Source: Bradyrhizobium ivorense (GTDB lineage Bacteria; Pseudomonadota; Alphaproteobacteria; Rhizobiales; Xanthobacteraceae). Taken from it: 64,000 bases of DNA. A program made the translations under genes and the position numbers. Shown here one piece after another: positions 46,337-54,187 of the stretch (its first letter is position 1; the number at the start of each line of letters is the position of its first letter). A model generated the notes under the pieces. It searched no databases. It had not been told where the DNA came from and saw nothing but the letters and a program-made list of their open reading frames with translations. The stretch is taken from positions 682,001 through 746,000 of the forward strand of contig NZ_CAADFC020000004.1 in NCBI RefSeq assembly GCF_900696085.1, in the 5' to 3' direction.

Positions 46337-47263
46337 ATGGCCACGTTCTTCACCTCGCGGCTGTTCTTCATTTCGCTGGCCTGCGTCGTCATCGCCGCGA
46401 CGCTGCCGCTCTACGTTTCGGGCTATGTCCTCGGGCTCCTCACCGTCGCGTTCTATTTCGGCGTGTTCGCGATGGCCTGGGACTTGCTGTTCGGCTTCGC
46501 CGGCGAGGTCAATTTCGGGCCGACCTTTTTGATCGGCACCGGCGCCTACACAGCCGGCATCCTCAACAACCAGTTCGGCTGGTCGGTCTATCTCTGCATC
46601 CTGCTCGGTGCGCTGGCCTCGGTGGTCGCGGGTTTTGTCCTCGCGCTGCCGGCGCTGCGGGTGAGGGGGCCGTATTTCGGCCTCACCACGCTGGTCGCGG
46701 TCTTGATGCTGCAGAATTTTGTCGTCGTGTTCGCAGATCTCACCGGCGGCGAGATCGGGCTGACCATCCCCGACGTCATCACCATCAATGCCGGCGCCAA
46801 CTACTGGATCGCGCTCGGCTTCATGACCATCAGCGCCGCGATCCTCTACGGGCTGTCGCAATCGCCGGTCGGCCTGGTGCTGCAGGCGAGCGGGCAGGAT
46901 CCGGTGCAGGCCGGCGCGCTCGGCTTCAACATCGTCAAGCACAAGCTCGCGGCGTTCATCGTCAGCGCGTTCTTCTCGGGATTGTCGGGCGCGCTCCTGG
47001 TGTTCTACTTCGGCACCGCCTCGGTCGGCACCGTCGTCGACGTCGCGGTCGGCGTCAACGTGATCGTCTCCGCCGTGCTCGGCGGCCGGCGCACCGTGCT
47101 CGGCGCGGCGCTGGGGGCGATCTTCCTGATCGTCGCCGGCGAATTTCTGCGTCCGACCGGCGAGCTTGCCACCTTCATCGTCTCGGCGGTGGCGCTGCTC
47201 GTCGTCCTGTTCTTTCCCGGCGGTTTCCTCGGAGCGGCCCTGTCACGCGAGGCGCGCTCCTGA
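46337..47263 (+). CDS. livM: Branched-chain amino acid ABC transporter permease LivM
   Basis: This 308-residue membrane protein has about nine helices and the LivM motifs AWDLLFGFAGEVNFGPTFLIGTGAYTAGIL and GLTTLVAVLMLQNF, with the C-terminal cytosolic region. It pairs with LivH in the same transporter. It starts one base after the livH stop and ends overlapping the ATPase gene by one base (TGATG), so the three are tightly coupled. Confidence 0.92.
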   Translation: MATFFTSRLFFISLACVVIAATLPLYVSGYVLGLLTVAFYFGVFAMAWDLLFGFAGEVNFGPTFLIGTGAYTAGILNNQFGWSVYLCILLGALASVVAGFVLALPALRVRGPYFGLTTLVAVLMLQNFVVVFADLTGGEIGLTIPDVITINAGANYWIALGFMTISAAILYGLSQSPVGLVLQASGQDPVQAGALGFNIVKHKLAAFIVSAFFSGLSGALLVFYFGTASVGTVVDVAVGVNVIVSAVLGGRRTVLGAALGAIFLIVAGEFLRPTGELATFIVSAVALLVVLFFPGGFLGAALSREARS

Positions 47264-48741
47264 TGGACCAGACTGTGACCACTGCAACCCTCAGCGTTCG
47301 CGGCCTCACCAAGAGATTTGGCGGTCTCACTGCCGTGAAGAATCTCTCCTTCGAGCTGCATCCCGGCGAGATTCTCGGCCTGATCGGGCCGAACGGCTCC
47401 GGCAAGTCGACCGCGATGAAGAGCGTGATGGGCATCGAGCGCCCGACTGCAGGCGAAGTGCTGTTCGAGGGCGAGAATGTCGCCGGCCTTCCGGCGCACA
47501 AGATCGCGCGCAAGGGCTTTGGCATGGTGTTCCAGCATTCGCGGCCGCTGAATCGGCAGACCGTGCTGGAGAACATCATGGTCGCGCTGCTGCCCGACAG
47601 CCTGTTCATGCTGTTCCCCGACAAGGCGCTGACCGAGCGCGCCAAATGGATCGCCGAGCGCGTCGGACTCGGGGCGGTGATGGACCGCCGCCCGCCGACA
47701 CTGCCGTTCGCCGATCTGCGCCGGCTCGAGCTGGCGAAAGCCATTGCGCGCGATCCAAAGGTGGTGCTGGTCGACGAGCCGTTTGCGGGCCTCACCAGCG
47801 CCGAGGTCGGCACCTTCTCCGCGCTGATCCGCAGCTTCCGCGACGAGGGCCGCGCGGTGATGCTGGTCGACCACAACGTCAAGAGCGTCGCGGCGCTGGT
47901 CGACCGCGTGCTCGCGATGTATCTCGGCGAGGAGATCACGACCGGCCGCGCCGAGGACGTGATGAAGAACGAGACGGTGCGGCGGGTCTATCTCGGCGGC
48001 GCGATCGAGACCCATGCGCGCCCCGAAACCTCGTTCAAGGACAAGGTGCCGCTGCTGCAGGTCGATGACGTCAGCGTGCATTACGGCAAGGCGCAGGCGC
48101 TGGAGAACGTCTCGATCCACGTCCATGAGGGCGAGTTCGTCTCGATCGTCGGGCTCAACGGCGCCGGCAAGACCACGCTGTTCAACACCATCTCCGGCTT
48201 CCTGCCGTACACCGGCGAGATCCTCCGCGGCGGCCAGAAGCTGCGCGGCACGGGTCCCGCCAAGATCGCCCGCTCGGGCCTTGTGCAGTGCCCGGAATCG
48301 CGCGAGCTGTTCGGCGAGATGACGGTGCGGGAAAATCTCGATCTTGGCGGCCAGCATCTCGACGACGCCGCGCGGGCCAAACAGCTGGCCTGGCTGTTCG
48401 AGCTGTTCCCGATCCTGAAGGAGCGGCAGGGCCAGATGGCGCAGACGCTGTCCGGCGGCGAACAGCAAATGCTGGCGATCGGCCGCGCGCTGATGATGCA
48501 GCCGCAGATCCTGATCCTCGACGAGCCGACGCTGGGGCTTGCGCCCGTGATCCTCGAGCTGCTGTCGAAGGCGCTGGAGAAGCTGCGGCAGACCACCAGG
48601 ATCACGGTGCTGCTCGGCGAGCAGAACGTGACCTTCGCGCTTCCCCATGCCGACCGCGTCTATGTGCTGGAGCACGCGCGGATCGTGTGGGAGGGCGATC
48701 CCGGCCGGTTCGCCGCGGAGGCCGGCAAGGATTTTCTCTGA
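47263..48741 (+). CDS. Fused LivG-LivF ATPase of the transporter
   Basis: This 492-residue protein carries two ABC ATPase domains in one chain. The first (LivG-like) has GPNGSGKST at 42-50 but a degenerate signature LPFADLRRLELAKA near residue 147 in place of LSxGQ; its Walker B is VVLVDEPFAGL. The second (LivF-like) has GLNGAGKTT near 298 and a normal LSGGEQQMLAIGRAL near 396 with LILDEPTLGLAP. In most bacteria LivG and LivF are separate proteins. It overlaps livM by one base and precedes the second binding-protein gene by 41 bp. Confidence 0.93.
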   Translation: MDQTVTTATLSVRGLTKRFGGLTAVKNLSFELHPGEILGLIGPNGSGKSTAMKSVMGIERPTAGEVLFEGENVAGLPAHKIARKGFGMVFQHSRPLNRQTVLENIMVALLPDSLFMLFPDKALTERAKWIAERVGLGAVMDRRPPTLPFADLRRLELAKAIARDPKVVLVDEPFAGLTSAEVGTFSALIRSFRDEGRAVMLVDHNVKSVAALVDRVLAMYLGEEITTGRAEDVMKNETVRRVYLGGAIETHARPETSFKDKVPLLQVDDVSVHYGKAQALENVSIHVHEGEFVSIVGLNGAGKTTLFNTISGFLPYTGEILRGGQKLRGTGPAKIARSGLVQCPESRELFGEMTVRENLDLGGQHLDDAARAKQLAWLFELFPILKERQGQMAQTLSGGEQQMLAIGRALMMQPQILILDEPTLGLAPVILELLSKALEKLRQTTRITVLLGEQNVTFALPHADRVYVLEHARIVWEGDPGRFAAEAGKDFL

Positions 48742-48782
48742 CGTTGGAAGATTAACAACAAAGCAAAGCAAGGGAGATCATG

Positions 48783-50024
48783 ATGTCCAACCATTCAACC
48801 GCCGCCCGGGCGAGCCTGCTCGCCTCCGCGCTCGCGCTGTGCCTCGCGGCGCCGGCCTACGCGCAGTCGAAGGATCCCATTAAGATCGGCGTGATTGCCG
48901 AGGTGCAGTCGATCGCCGGCGCGGCGACGCCGGGCGGCGCGCAGATCGCGGCCGACGAGATCAACGCCAAGGGCGGCGTGATGGGCCGCAAGATCGAGAT
49001 CGTCACCTACGACAACAAGTCGTCGTCGGCCGATTCAGTGCGCGCGTTTCAGCGCGCGGTCAGCGAGGACAAGGTCTCGGCGGTGATCGCAAGCTACATC
49101 AGCGAGGTGGTGCTGGCGCTGGAGCCGTGGGCGGCGCGGCTGAAGATGCCGCTGATCACGCCCGGCGCCGCGTCGAACGAGATCACCAAGGCGATTCACA
49201 ACGATTATGAGAAGAACAAGTACACCTTCCACGGCTACCTGACCTCGGCCGCGCAGGCGCAACTGGTCTGCGATGCCGCCAAGGAGCTGCTCGCCGACAA
49301 GCTCAAGTTCAAGTCGGCGGCGATCATGAGCGAGGATGCGGCGTGGACCAAGCCGCTCGACGTCGGCTACGAGGCCTGCCTGCCGAAGGCCGGGCTGAAG
49401 GTGGTTGAGCACATCCGCTTCTCGCCCGATACCACCGACTTCACGCCGATCTTCAACAAGATCGAGGCGGCCAAGCCCGACGTGATCGTGACCGGCATCT
49501 CCCATGTCGGCGTGCAGCCGACGGTGCAGTGGAAGAACCAGCAGGTGCCGATCCCGATGTTCGGCATCAGTGCGCAGGCGCTCAGCCCGACGTTCTGGGC
49601 CGACACCAACGCCGCCGCCGAGGGCGTGCCGTCGCTCGCGGTCGCAACGCCCGACGTCGCGGTGACGCCGAAGACCAAACCGTTTGCGGCGGCCTTCAAG
49701 GCCAAGTTCGGCACCCCGCCGGCCTATACCGGCTACACCGCCTATGACGAGGTCTACATCATCGCGGAAGCGATCCAGCGCGCCGGCTCGACCGATCCGG
49801 ACAAGATGGTCGCCGAGCTCGAGAAGACCGATTTTGAAGGCACGATCGGCAAGATCCAGTTCTACGGCAAGAGCGACGAGTTCACCCACGGCATCAAGTC
49901 CGGTCCGGGCGCGGTGACCGGCCTGGTGTTCCAGTGGCAGGGTGGCAAGCAGATCACGGTCTGGCCGAAGGCGATCGCCGAGGGCGAGATGAAGTTTCCG
50001 AACTTCGTGAAGCTGTCGCAGTAA
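48783..50024 (+). CDS. Branched-chain amino acid ABC transporter, periplasmic binding protein (second copy)
   Basis: This ~413-residue protein has a signal peptide (..LLASALALCLAAPAYAQSK) and is strikingly similar to the protein at 44109 throughout, e.g. EVQSIAGAATPGGAQIAADEINAKGGVMGRKIEIVTYDNKSSSADSVRAF. They differ around the ligand-cleft-facing loops (for example CDAAKELLADKLKFKS vs CDSAKDLLVDQKHMKT), so the two may accept different ligands. The ATG at 48783 has GGGAG six bases upstream; ATG 48780 is too close to it. It closes the locus. Confidence 0.92.
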   Translation: MSNHSTAARASLLASALALCLAAPAYAQSKDPIKIGVIAEVQSIAGAATPGGAQIAADEINAKGGVMGRKIEIVTYDNKSSSADSVRAFQRAVSEDKVSAVIASYISEVVLALEPWAARLKMPLITPGAASNEITKAIHNDYEKNKYTFHGYLTSAAQAQLVCDAAKELLADKLKFKSAAIMSEDAAWTKPLDVGYEACLPKAGLKVVEHIRFSPDTTDFTPIFNKIEAAKPDVIVTGISHVGVQPTVQWKNQQVPIPMFGISAQALSPTFWADTNAAAEGVPSLAVATPDVAVTPKTKPFAAAFKAKFGTPPAYTGYTAYDEVYIIAEAIQRAGSTDPDKMVAELEKTDFEGTIGKIQFYGKSDEFTHGIKSGPGAVTGLVFQWQGGKQITVWPKAIAEGEMKFPNFVKLSQ

Positions 50025-50040
50025 GGAAAAGCCTCACCAC

Positions 50041-50124
50041 CGTCATTGCGAGCGAAGCGAAGCAATCCGTCACTCCACTCGGGGATAGATGGATTGCTTC
50101 GTCGCTGCGCTCCTCGCAATGACG
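50041..50124. repeat. Palindromic intergenic repeat (CGTCATTGCGAG family)
   Basis: CGTCATTGCGAG at the left end and CTCGCAATGACG at the right end are perfect complements, with an inner AAGCAATCC/GGATTGCTT pair, so the element folds into one long hairpin. It separates the second binding-protein gene from the convergent oxidoreductase gene and may double as a terminator. Confidence 0.8.
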
Positions 50125-50149
50125 GCGGAGAGACTACGCGCGACGGAAG

Positions 50150-51364
50150 CTAGGTCTTCGTCTTCGGCGCGGCCTGGATCGTCGGCGCGGCCGCGGCAAG
50201 CAGCGCGGCGCGGTCGCCGTCGCGCGGCGGATAGATGCGCTGCTGGTTGATGGTCTGCTTGGTCACCTTGGCTGCCGCGCCCGTGGTGTGCACCTCGCGG
50301 TCCCAGCCGGTGGTGTAGAGCGCGCCCCAGGCGCCGAGGTCGAGCACGGTGACATACCAGTCGATGGTGAGCGGCAGCAGTTTTTCGCCGAAGAGATCGG
50401 CGACCACATTGTGGCCGGCGAAGCGGCCCATCGGCCGGGCGAACTGGCAGGACATCACGGTCGGATGCGTGCCGTCGATTAGGCACGCCGCGACGTCGCC
50501 GGCGGCGAACACGCCCGCGAGACCTTGGGCGCGCATGAAGTGGTCGACGGCGAGGCGGCCGAGCCCGTCGCGCTCCACCGGAAGGGTCGCGGCGAGCGGA
50601 CTGGCGCGCATGCCGGCGCACCAGACCACGGTTTGGGTCGCAATGATGTCGCCCGTATCAAGCGTGATGCTGCCGGCATCGACCGCGTTGACCCTGACGC
50701 CGAGCCGCGTCTCGACGCCGAGCGCCGACAGCGCCTCGTTGATCACGGGGCGTCCGTGCGCGCCAAAAGTCGCGCCGACAACCGGGTTGGGATCGATCAG
50801 GATGACGCGGCGGTCAGTGGTGATGCCGGCGCGCGCAAGCCTGGCCGGCATCTCGGTCGCGACCTCGATCCCGGTGAAGCCGGCGCCGACGACAACCACC
50901 GTCGAACGCGCCGGCGATGGCGGCTGCTTGCCAAGCGCCGCGAGGTGTTTTTCAAGTTCGATCGCGGCGTCATAGGTATCGACATCGAAGCCATGGATGG
51001 CGAGGCCTGGAATGGCGGGGCGCACCAGCTCGCTGCCGGTCGTCAGCACCAGCCGGTCGTAGCTGAGCGCCTCCGTGCTGGCGCCTTTCCTCACCGTGAC
51101 CTGCCGCGTCACCGGATCGATCGCCTCGACCTCGGCCACGATGTGGCTGACGCCGACGGGATCGAGCAGGCCGGCCAGCGGCAGCGCGACGTCGCTGAGA
51201 TCGACCTCGTAATTGCGCACCCGGATGTTGTGATAGGCGTTGCGATCGACGACCAGGATCTCGGTATCATCAGCCCGCGCGCCGATTTCGTCGCGCTTGC
51301 GCGCCGCGCCGAGCGCGGCCCACAGCCCGGCAAAGCCGGCTCCCAGCACCAGGATGCGCGCCAT
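50150..51364 (-). CDS. NAD(P)/FAD-dependent oxidoreductase (NDH-2-like)
   Basis: This 404-residue protein has two dinucleotide-binding folds: ARILVLGAGFAGLWAALGAA (FAD) at the N-terminus and VVVVGAGFTGIEVATEMP (NADH) near residue 160, plus GVFAAGDVAA. It resembles type II NADH dehydrogenases and related ferredoxin/sulfide reductases; the C-terminal membrane-anchoring helix of classic Ndh is not obvious. It therefore probably oxidises NADH with quinone or another acceptor. It is monocistronic, with a divergent 329-bp upstream gap occupied by two repeats. Confidence 0.85.
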   Translation of the reverse strand: MARILVLGAGFAGLWAALGAARKRDEIGARADDTEILVVDRNAYHNIRVRNYEVDLSDVALPLAGLLDPVGVSHIVAEVEAIDPVTRQVTVRKGASTEALSYDRLVLTTGSELVRPAIPGLAIHGFDVDTYDAAIELEKHLAALGKQPPSPARSTVVVVGAGFTGIEVATEMPARLARAGITTDRRVILIDPNPVVGATFGAHGRPVINEALSALGVETRLGVRVNAVDAGSITLDTGDIIATQTVVWCAGMRASPLAATLPVERDGLGRLAVDHFMRAQGLAGVFAAGDVAACLIDGTHPTVMSCQFARPMGRFAGHNVVADLFGEKLLPLTIDWYVTVLDLGAWGALYTTGWDREVHTTGAAAKVTKQTINQQRIYPPRDGDRAALLAAAAPTIQAAPKTKT

Positions 51365-51424
51365 CTCTCCCTCCTGCCTGACGCAGGGAGCTTGCCCGTT
51401 CGGGCAAGGTCAAATCAAGTACCT

Positions 51425-51512
51425 GTAGCCCGGATGAAGCGGAGCGAAATCCGGGGACCGCTATCGCCGGATAGCGCGATTCCCGGATTGCGCTCCGCTT
51501 CATCCGGGCTAC
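51425..51512. repeat. Palindromic intergenic repeat (GTAGCCCGG family), copy 2
   Basis: The left 22 bases and right 22 bases are perfect complements: GTAGCCCGGATGAAGCGG.. at 51425 against ..CCGCTTCATCCGGGCTAC ending at 51512. It is the better preserved relative of the element at 12618-12703. Confidence 0.85.
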
Positions 51513-51526
51513 GGGAACTCCTCTTA

Positions 51527-51671
51527 CCTCGCCCCGCTTGCGGGGAGAGGTCGGATCGCATCGCCAGATGCGATCCGGGTGAGGGGGACTCACCATCAGT
51601 CCGTCGCTCACCGACGTTGCGGAGACAGCCCCTCACCCCAATCCTCTCCCCGCAAGAGCGGGGCGAGGGAG
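51527..51671. repeat. Palindromic intergenic repeat (CCTCGCCCCGC family)
   Basis: CCTCGCCCCGCTTGCGGGG at the left and CCCCGCAAGAGCGGGGCGAGG-type sequence at the right are inverted copies, with GATCGCATC/GATGCGATC in between. It lies directly after the GTAGCCCGG element and before the convergent-side end of the ThDP enzyme gene. Confidence 0.8.
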
Positions 51672-51693
51672 CAGAGCACCGATGCGGCCAGTC

Positions 51694-53328
51694 TCACGTC
51701 CCCGGCCGCGAGACTTCCGTCTCCTTGCTGGTGATGAACTCCAGCAGCACCGGCACGCCTTCCCTGGTCTTCTGGATGCCGCGCTTGATCGCGGGGATGA
51801 TGTCTTCCGGTTTGGTCACCCGCTCGCCATAGCCGCCGAAGGCGCGGGCCATTGCGGCGTAGTCGCCGGAGATATCGGTCGAGCGGTATTTCTCGGTCGA
51901 GATCGGCATCACCTTCAATTCGATCGCCATCGAGAAATTGTTGAGCAGGATCGACATGATCGGGATGCGCTCGCGCACCGCGGTCTCGAAATCCATTCCT
52001 GTGAATCCGATCGCGGCATCGCCCCAGACGTTGATGCAAAGCTTGTCCGGCTTGGCCAGCTTGGCGCCCATCGCCAATCCCAAGCCGTAGCCGAGCTGCG
52101 TGGTCTTGCCCCAGCCGATGTAGGACAGCGGCTCGACCGATTTCCAGAACGGCGAGAGCTGGTCGCGCGGGCTGCCGGCGTCATGGGTGATGATGGTGTT
52201 GTGGATGTCGACGGTGTGCTGCAGGTCCCACAGCACGCGGTAGGGATTGAGCGGCGCCTCGTTGTGCGTCAGCTTCGGCATCCACTTTGCGAGCCACTCC
52301 TTGTGTGACGCCGCAATCTCCTCGGCGACCGCGCTGGCTTTGCGGTCGGAGGTCACGGTCTTGCCGATCTCCTCCAGCAGGGCATCGAGCACCAGGCCGG
52401 CGTCGCCGACGAGGCCGATCTTGGCCTCGACATCCTTGTTGATGTGGTTCGGATCGAGCGTCGCGTGGATGATGGTCTTGCCCTTCGGCATCGCGATGCC
52501 GAACGAGGTCTCGGTGAAGGAGCAGCCGATGCCGAAGATCACGTCGGCGTCGCCGAGAAATTTCGGCACCGCGCGCGGCACCGCGAGGCCGCCGGAGCCG
52601 AGCGACAGCGGATGCGTCTCCGGGAAGGACGACTTGCCGCCGAGGCTGGTCGTGACCGGGATTGCGAGCCGCTCGGCGAGCCGCTTCAGTTGCGGCCAGG
52701 CCTGCGCATAGTGCACGCCCTGACCGGCATAGATCACCGGGCGCTTTGCATTGACGAGAAGCGCGGCGGCCTCCTTCACATGCACCGGGTCGGCACCGTA
52801 GCGGGTGCGCAGCACCGGCGTGTAGTTCAGCGGTTCCGGCACCTCCTCGTTCCACATGTCGGCGGGGATTTCCACGATCACCGGCCCGCCGCGGCCGTTC
52901 TTCAGTTTCGTGAACGCCCGCCGGAAGATGTTGCAGACTTCGGCCGCGATATTGATCGGCTCCGACGACTTCGAAAACGCCTTCATCGCCTGGCTGGAAT
53001 TGAAGTTCGGGTCGATGTTGGCGAGCCGGCGCGCATAGCCCATCGGCAGCACCAGGACGGGTACGGATTCGCCGTAGCACTGCGCGACGCCGCCCATCGC
53101 ATTCTCGGCGCCGGGGCCGTGCTGCATGCAGAAGGCGCCGATGCTCCGGCCCGAGGTGACGCGGGAGATCGCGTCCGCCATGTGCACCCCGATGCGCTCC
53201 TGGCGCACCATGACCGGGCGGATATCGGCATTGGCGGCGTATTCGATCAGGTGGTTGACCGGATAGCCGGTGAGGATCTCGATGCCCTCGCGCTTCATGA
53301 TTTCCGCGATCGCGGTGCCGAGCTTCAT
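51694..53328 (-). CDS. Thiamine diphosphate-dependent enzyme (acetolactate synthase-like)
   Basis: This 544-residue protein follows the ThDP decarboxylase/synthase layout: an N-terminal PYR domain with VRQERIGVHMADAISRVTSG (catalytic-type Glu) and MQHGPGAENAMGGVAQ, a central FAD/Rossmann-type domain and a C-terminal PP domain with GDAAIGFTGMDFETAVRERIPIMSILLNN, the GDG-Nx-N magnesium/ThDP motif with GDA. The family spans acetolactate synthase, oxalyl-CoA decarboxylase and others; no regulatory subunit is adjacent, so a catabolic role is more likely than Ilv biosynthesis. The substrate is unknown. Confidence 0.85.
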   Translation of the reverse strand: MKLGTAIAEIMKREGIEILTGYPVNHLIEYAANADIRPVMVRQERIGVHMADAISRVTSGRSIGAFCMQHGPGAENAMGGVAQCYGESVPVLVLPMGYARRLANIDPNFNSSQAMKAFSKSSEPINIAAEVCNIFRRAFTKLKNGRGGPVIVEIPADMWNEEVPEPLNYTPVLRTRYGADPVHVKEAAALLVNAKRPVIYAGQGVHYAQAWPQLKRLAERLAIPVTTSLGGKSSFPETHPLSLGSGGLAVPRAVPKFLGDADVIFGIGCSFTETSFGIAMPKGKTIIHATLDPNHINKDVEAKIGLVGDAGLVLDALLEEIGKTVTSDRKASAVAEEIAASHKEWLAKWMPKLTHNEAPLNPYRVLWDLQHTVDIHNTIITHDAGSPRDQLSPFWKSVEPLSYIGWGKTTQLGYGLGLAMGAKLAKPDKLCINVWGDAAIGFTGMDFETAVRERIPIMSILLNNFSMAIELKVMPISTEKYRSTDISGDYAAMARAFGGYGERVTKPEDIIPAIKRGIQKTREGVPVLLEFITSKETEVSRPGT

Positions 53329-53580
53329 GACGGTCTCCCCTGGATGCGGCCGGTTTGGTCCGGCCTCGTTGTCGTCCTGTCTGCCAAGGGAACAGGATTT
53401 TGCAGGCTCGGTAAAGCGCAGCCGGGGCCGGATCAGGTAGTTCTGATATGCGTTTGCGAGCGATGGCGGGGCCGGCGCCCTTGCTGTCCCGACGGAACGA
53501 CGCGGTCAGAGGGGAGCAGGCCCGTCGACCAGCAACCACAGCGCAGCTCCGGTCAGGAGGAGCCAAGCGGTCGCCTTCTG

Positions 53581-54060
53581 CTAATGAAGTCCCATTGACA
53601 TTGCGCACGACGTTGAAATCAGCAGCGTAAATCCATCAATCTTGAACTCATTCTCGAGACTTGTGCCGAACAGGCTCAGCCACTTGTCCTGCGCCTGATA
53701 GGCGAGCTTCTCGCGCTCCGCCGGGCATTCGTACGCGGCGCCGGCCTCGTTCTGCAGATGATGAACCATCTCGTGAACGAGAACCGACAGCTCTGCCGGC
53801 GTACGGCCGGACCATCGGTCCAAAAGATGGATCGTCCTTGTCCGATCGTTGTACACCGCGATGACGTCGCGCGGTGTCGGAGGACCATCCTGGGTCTCGA
53901 GGATGGACGCTTCGCGCTGCAACGGTGAAACGAGACCTTTCTCTCGCAACCCTGCCATTGCAACCGAGGGGGCGCGCTCGATGCGTGGATGCTCGAAATC
54001 GGCGGGAAGCCCGTAGTTGGTCGAAATCCAGATCGCTATTGCGGTGAGAAGTGCGTCCAT
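53581..54060 (-). CDS. Small HExxH protein (DUF6647-like)
   Basis: This 159-residue protein contains VHEMVHHLQ with His96, Glu97 and His100, a zinc-protease-type motif, preceded by DVIAVYNDRTRTIHLLDRWSGRTPAELS. The N-terminus is weakly hydrophobic (LLTAIAIWISTNYG) but not a clear signal peptide. DUF6647 is my best guess. It is divergent from the large regulator at 54188 with a 127-bp gap, so the two may be functionally linked. A peptidase activity is not proven. Confidence 0.75.
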   Translation of the reverse strand: MDALLTAIAIWISTNYGLPADFEHPRIERAPSVAMAGLREKGLVSPLQREASILETQDGPPTPRDVIAVYNDRTRTIHLLDRWSGRTPAELSVLVHEMVHHLQNEAGAAYECPAEREKLAYQAQDKWLSLFGTSLENEFKIDGFTLLISTSCAMSMGLH

Positions 54061-54187
54061 CGGCCACCTCCATGCTTGGGGGAGGGGTCATTTAAACCCG
54101 TGGGAACGCGCCCGTCTTTGGGATAGGCTTGGCTTTGCCTTGGGAATTCGCTGGTTTTGTTTGCAAAGCGCACCCCGGTCAATTTCA

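Noticed and set aside
47005..48771. Long minus-strand open frame opposite livM and the fused ATPase
   Set aside because: Antisense to clear ABC transporter genes; no recognisable domains.
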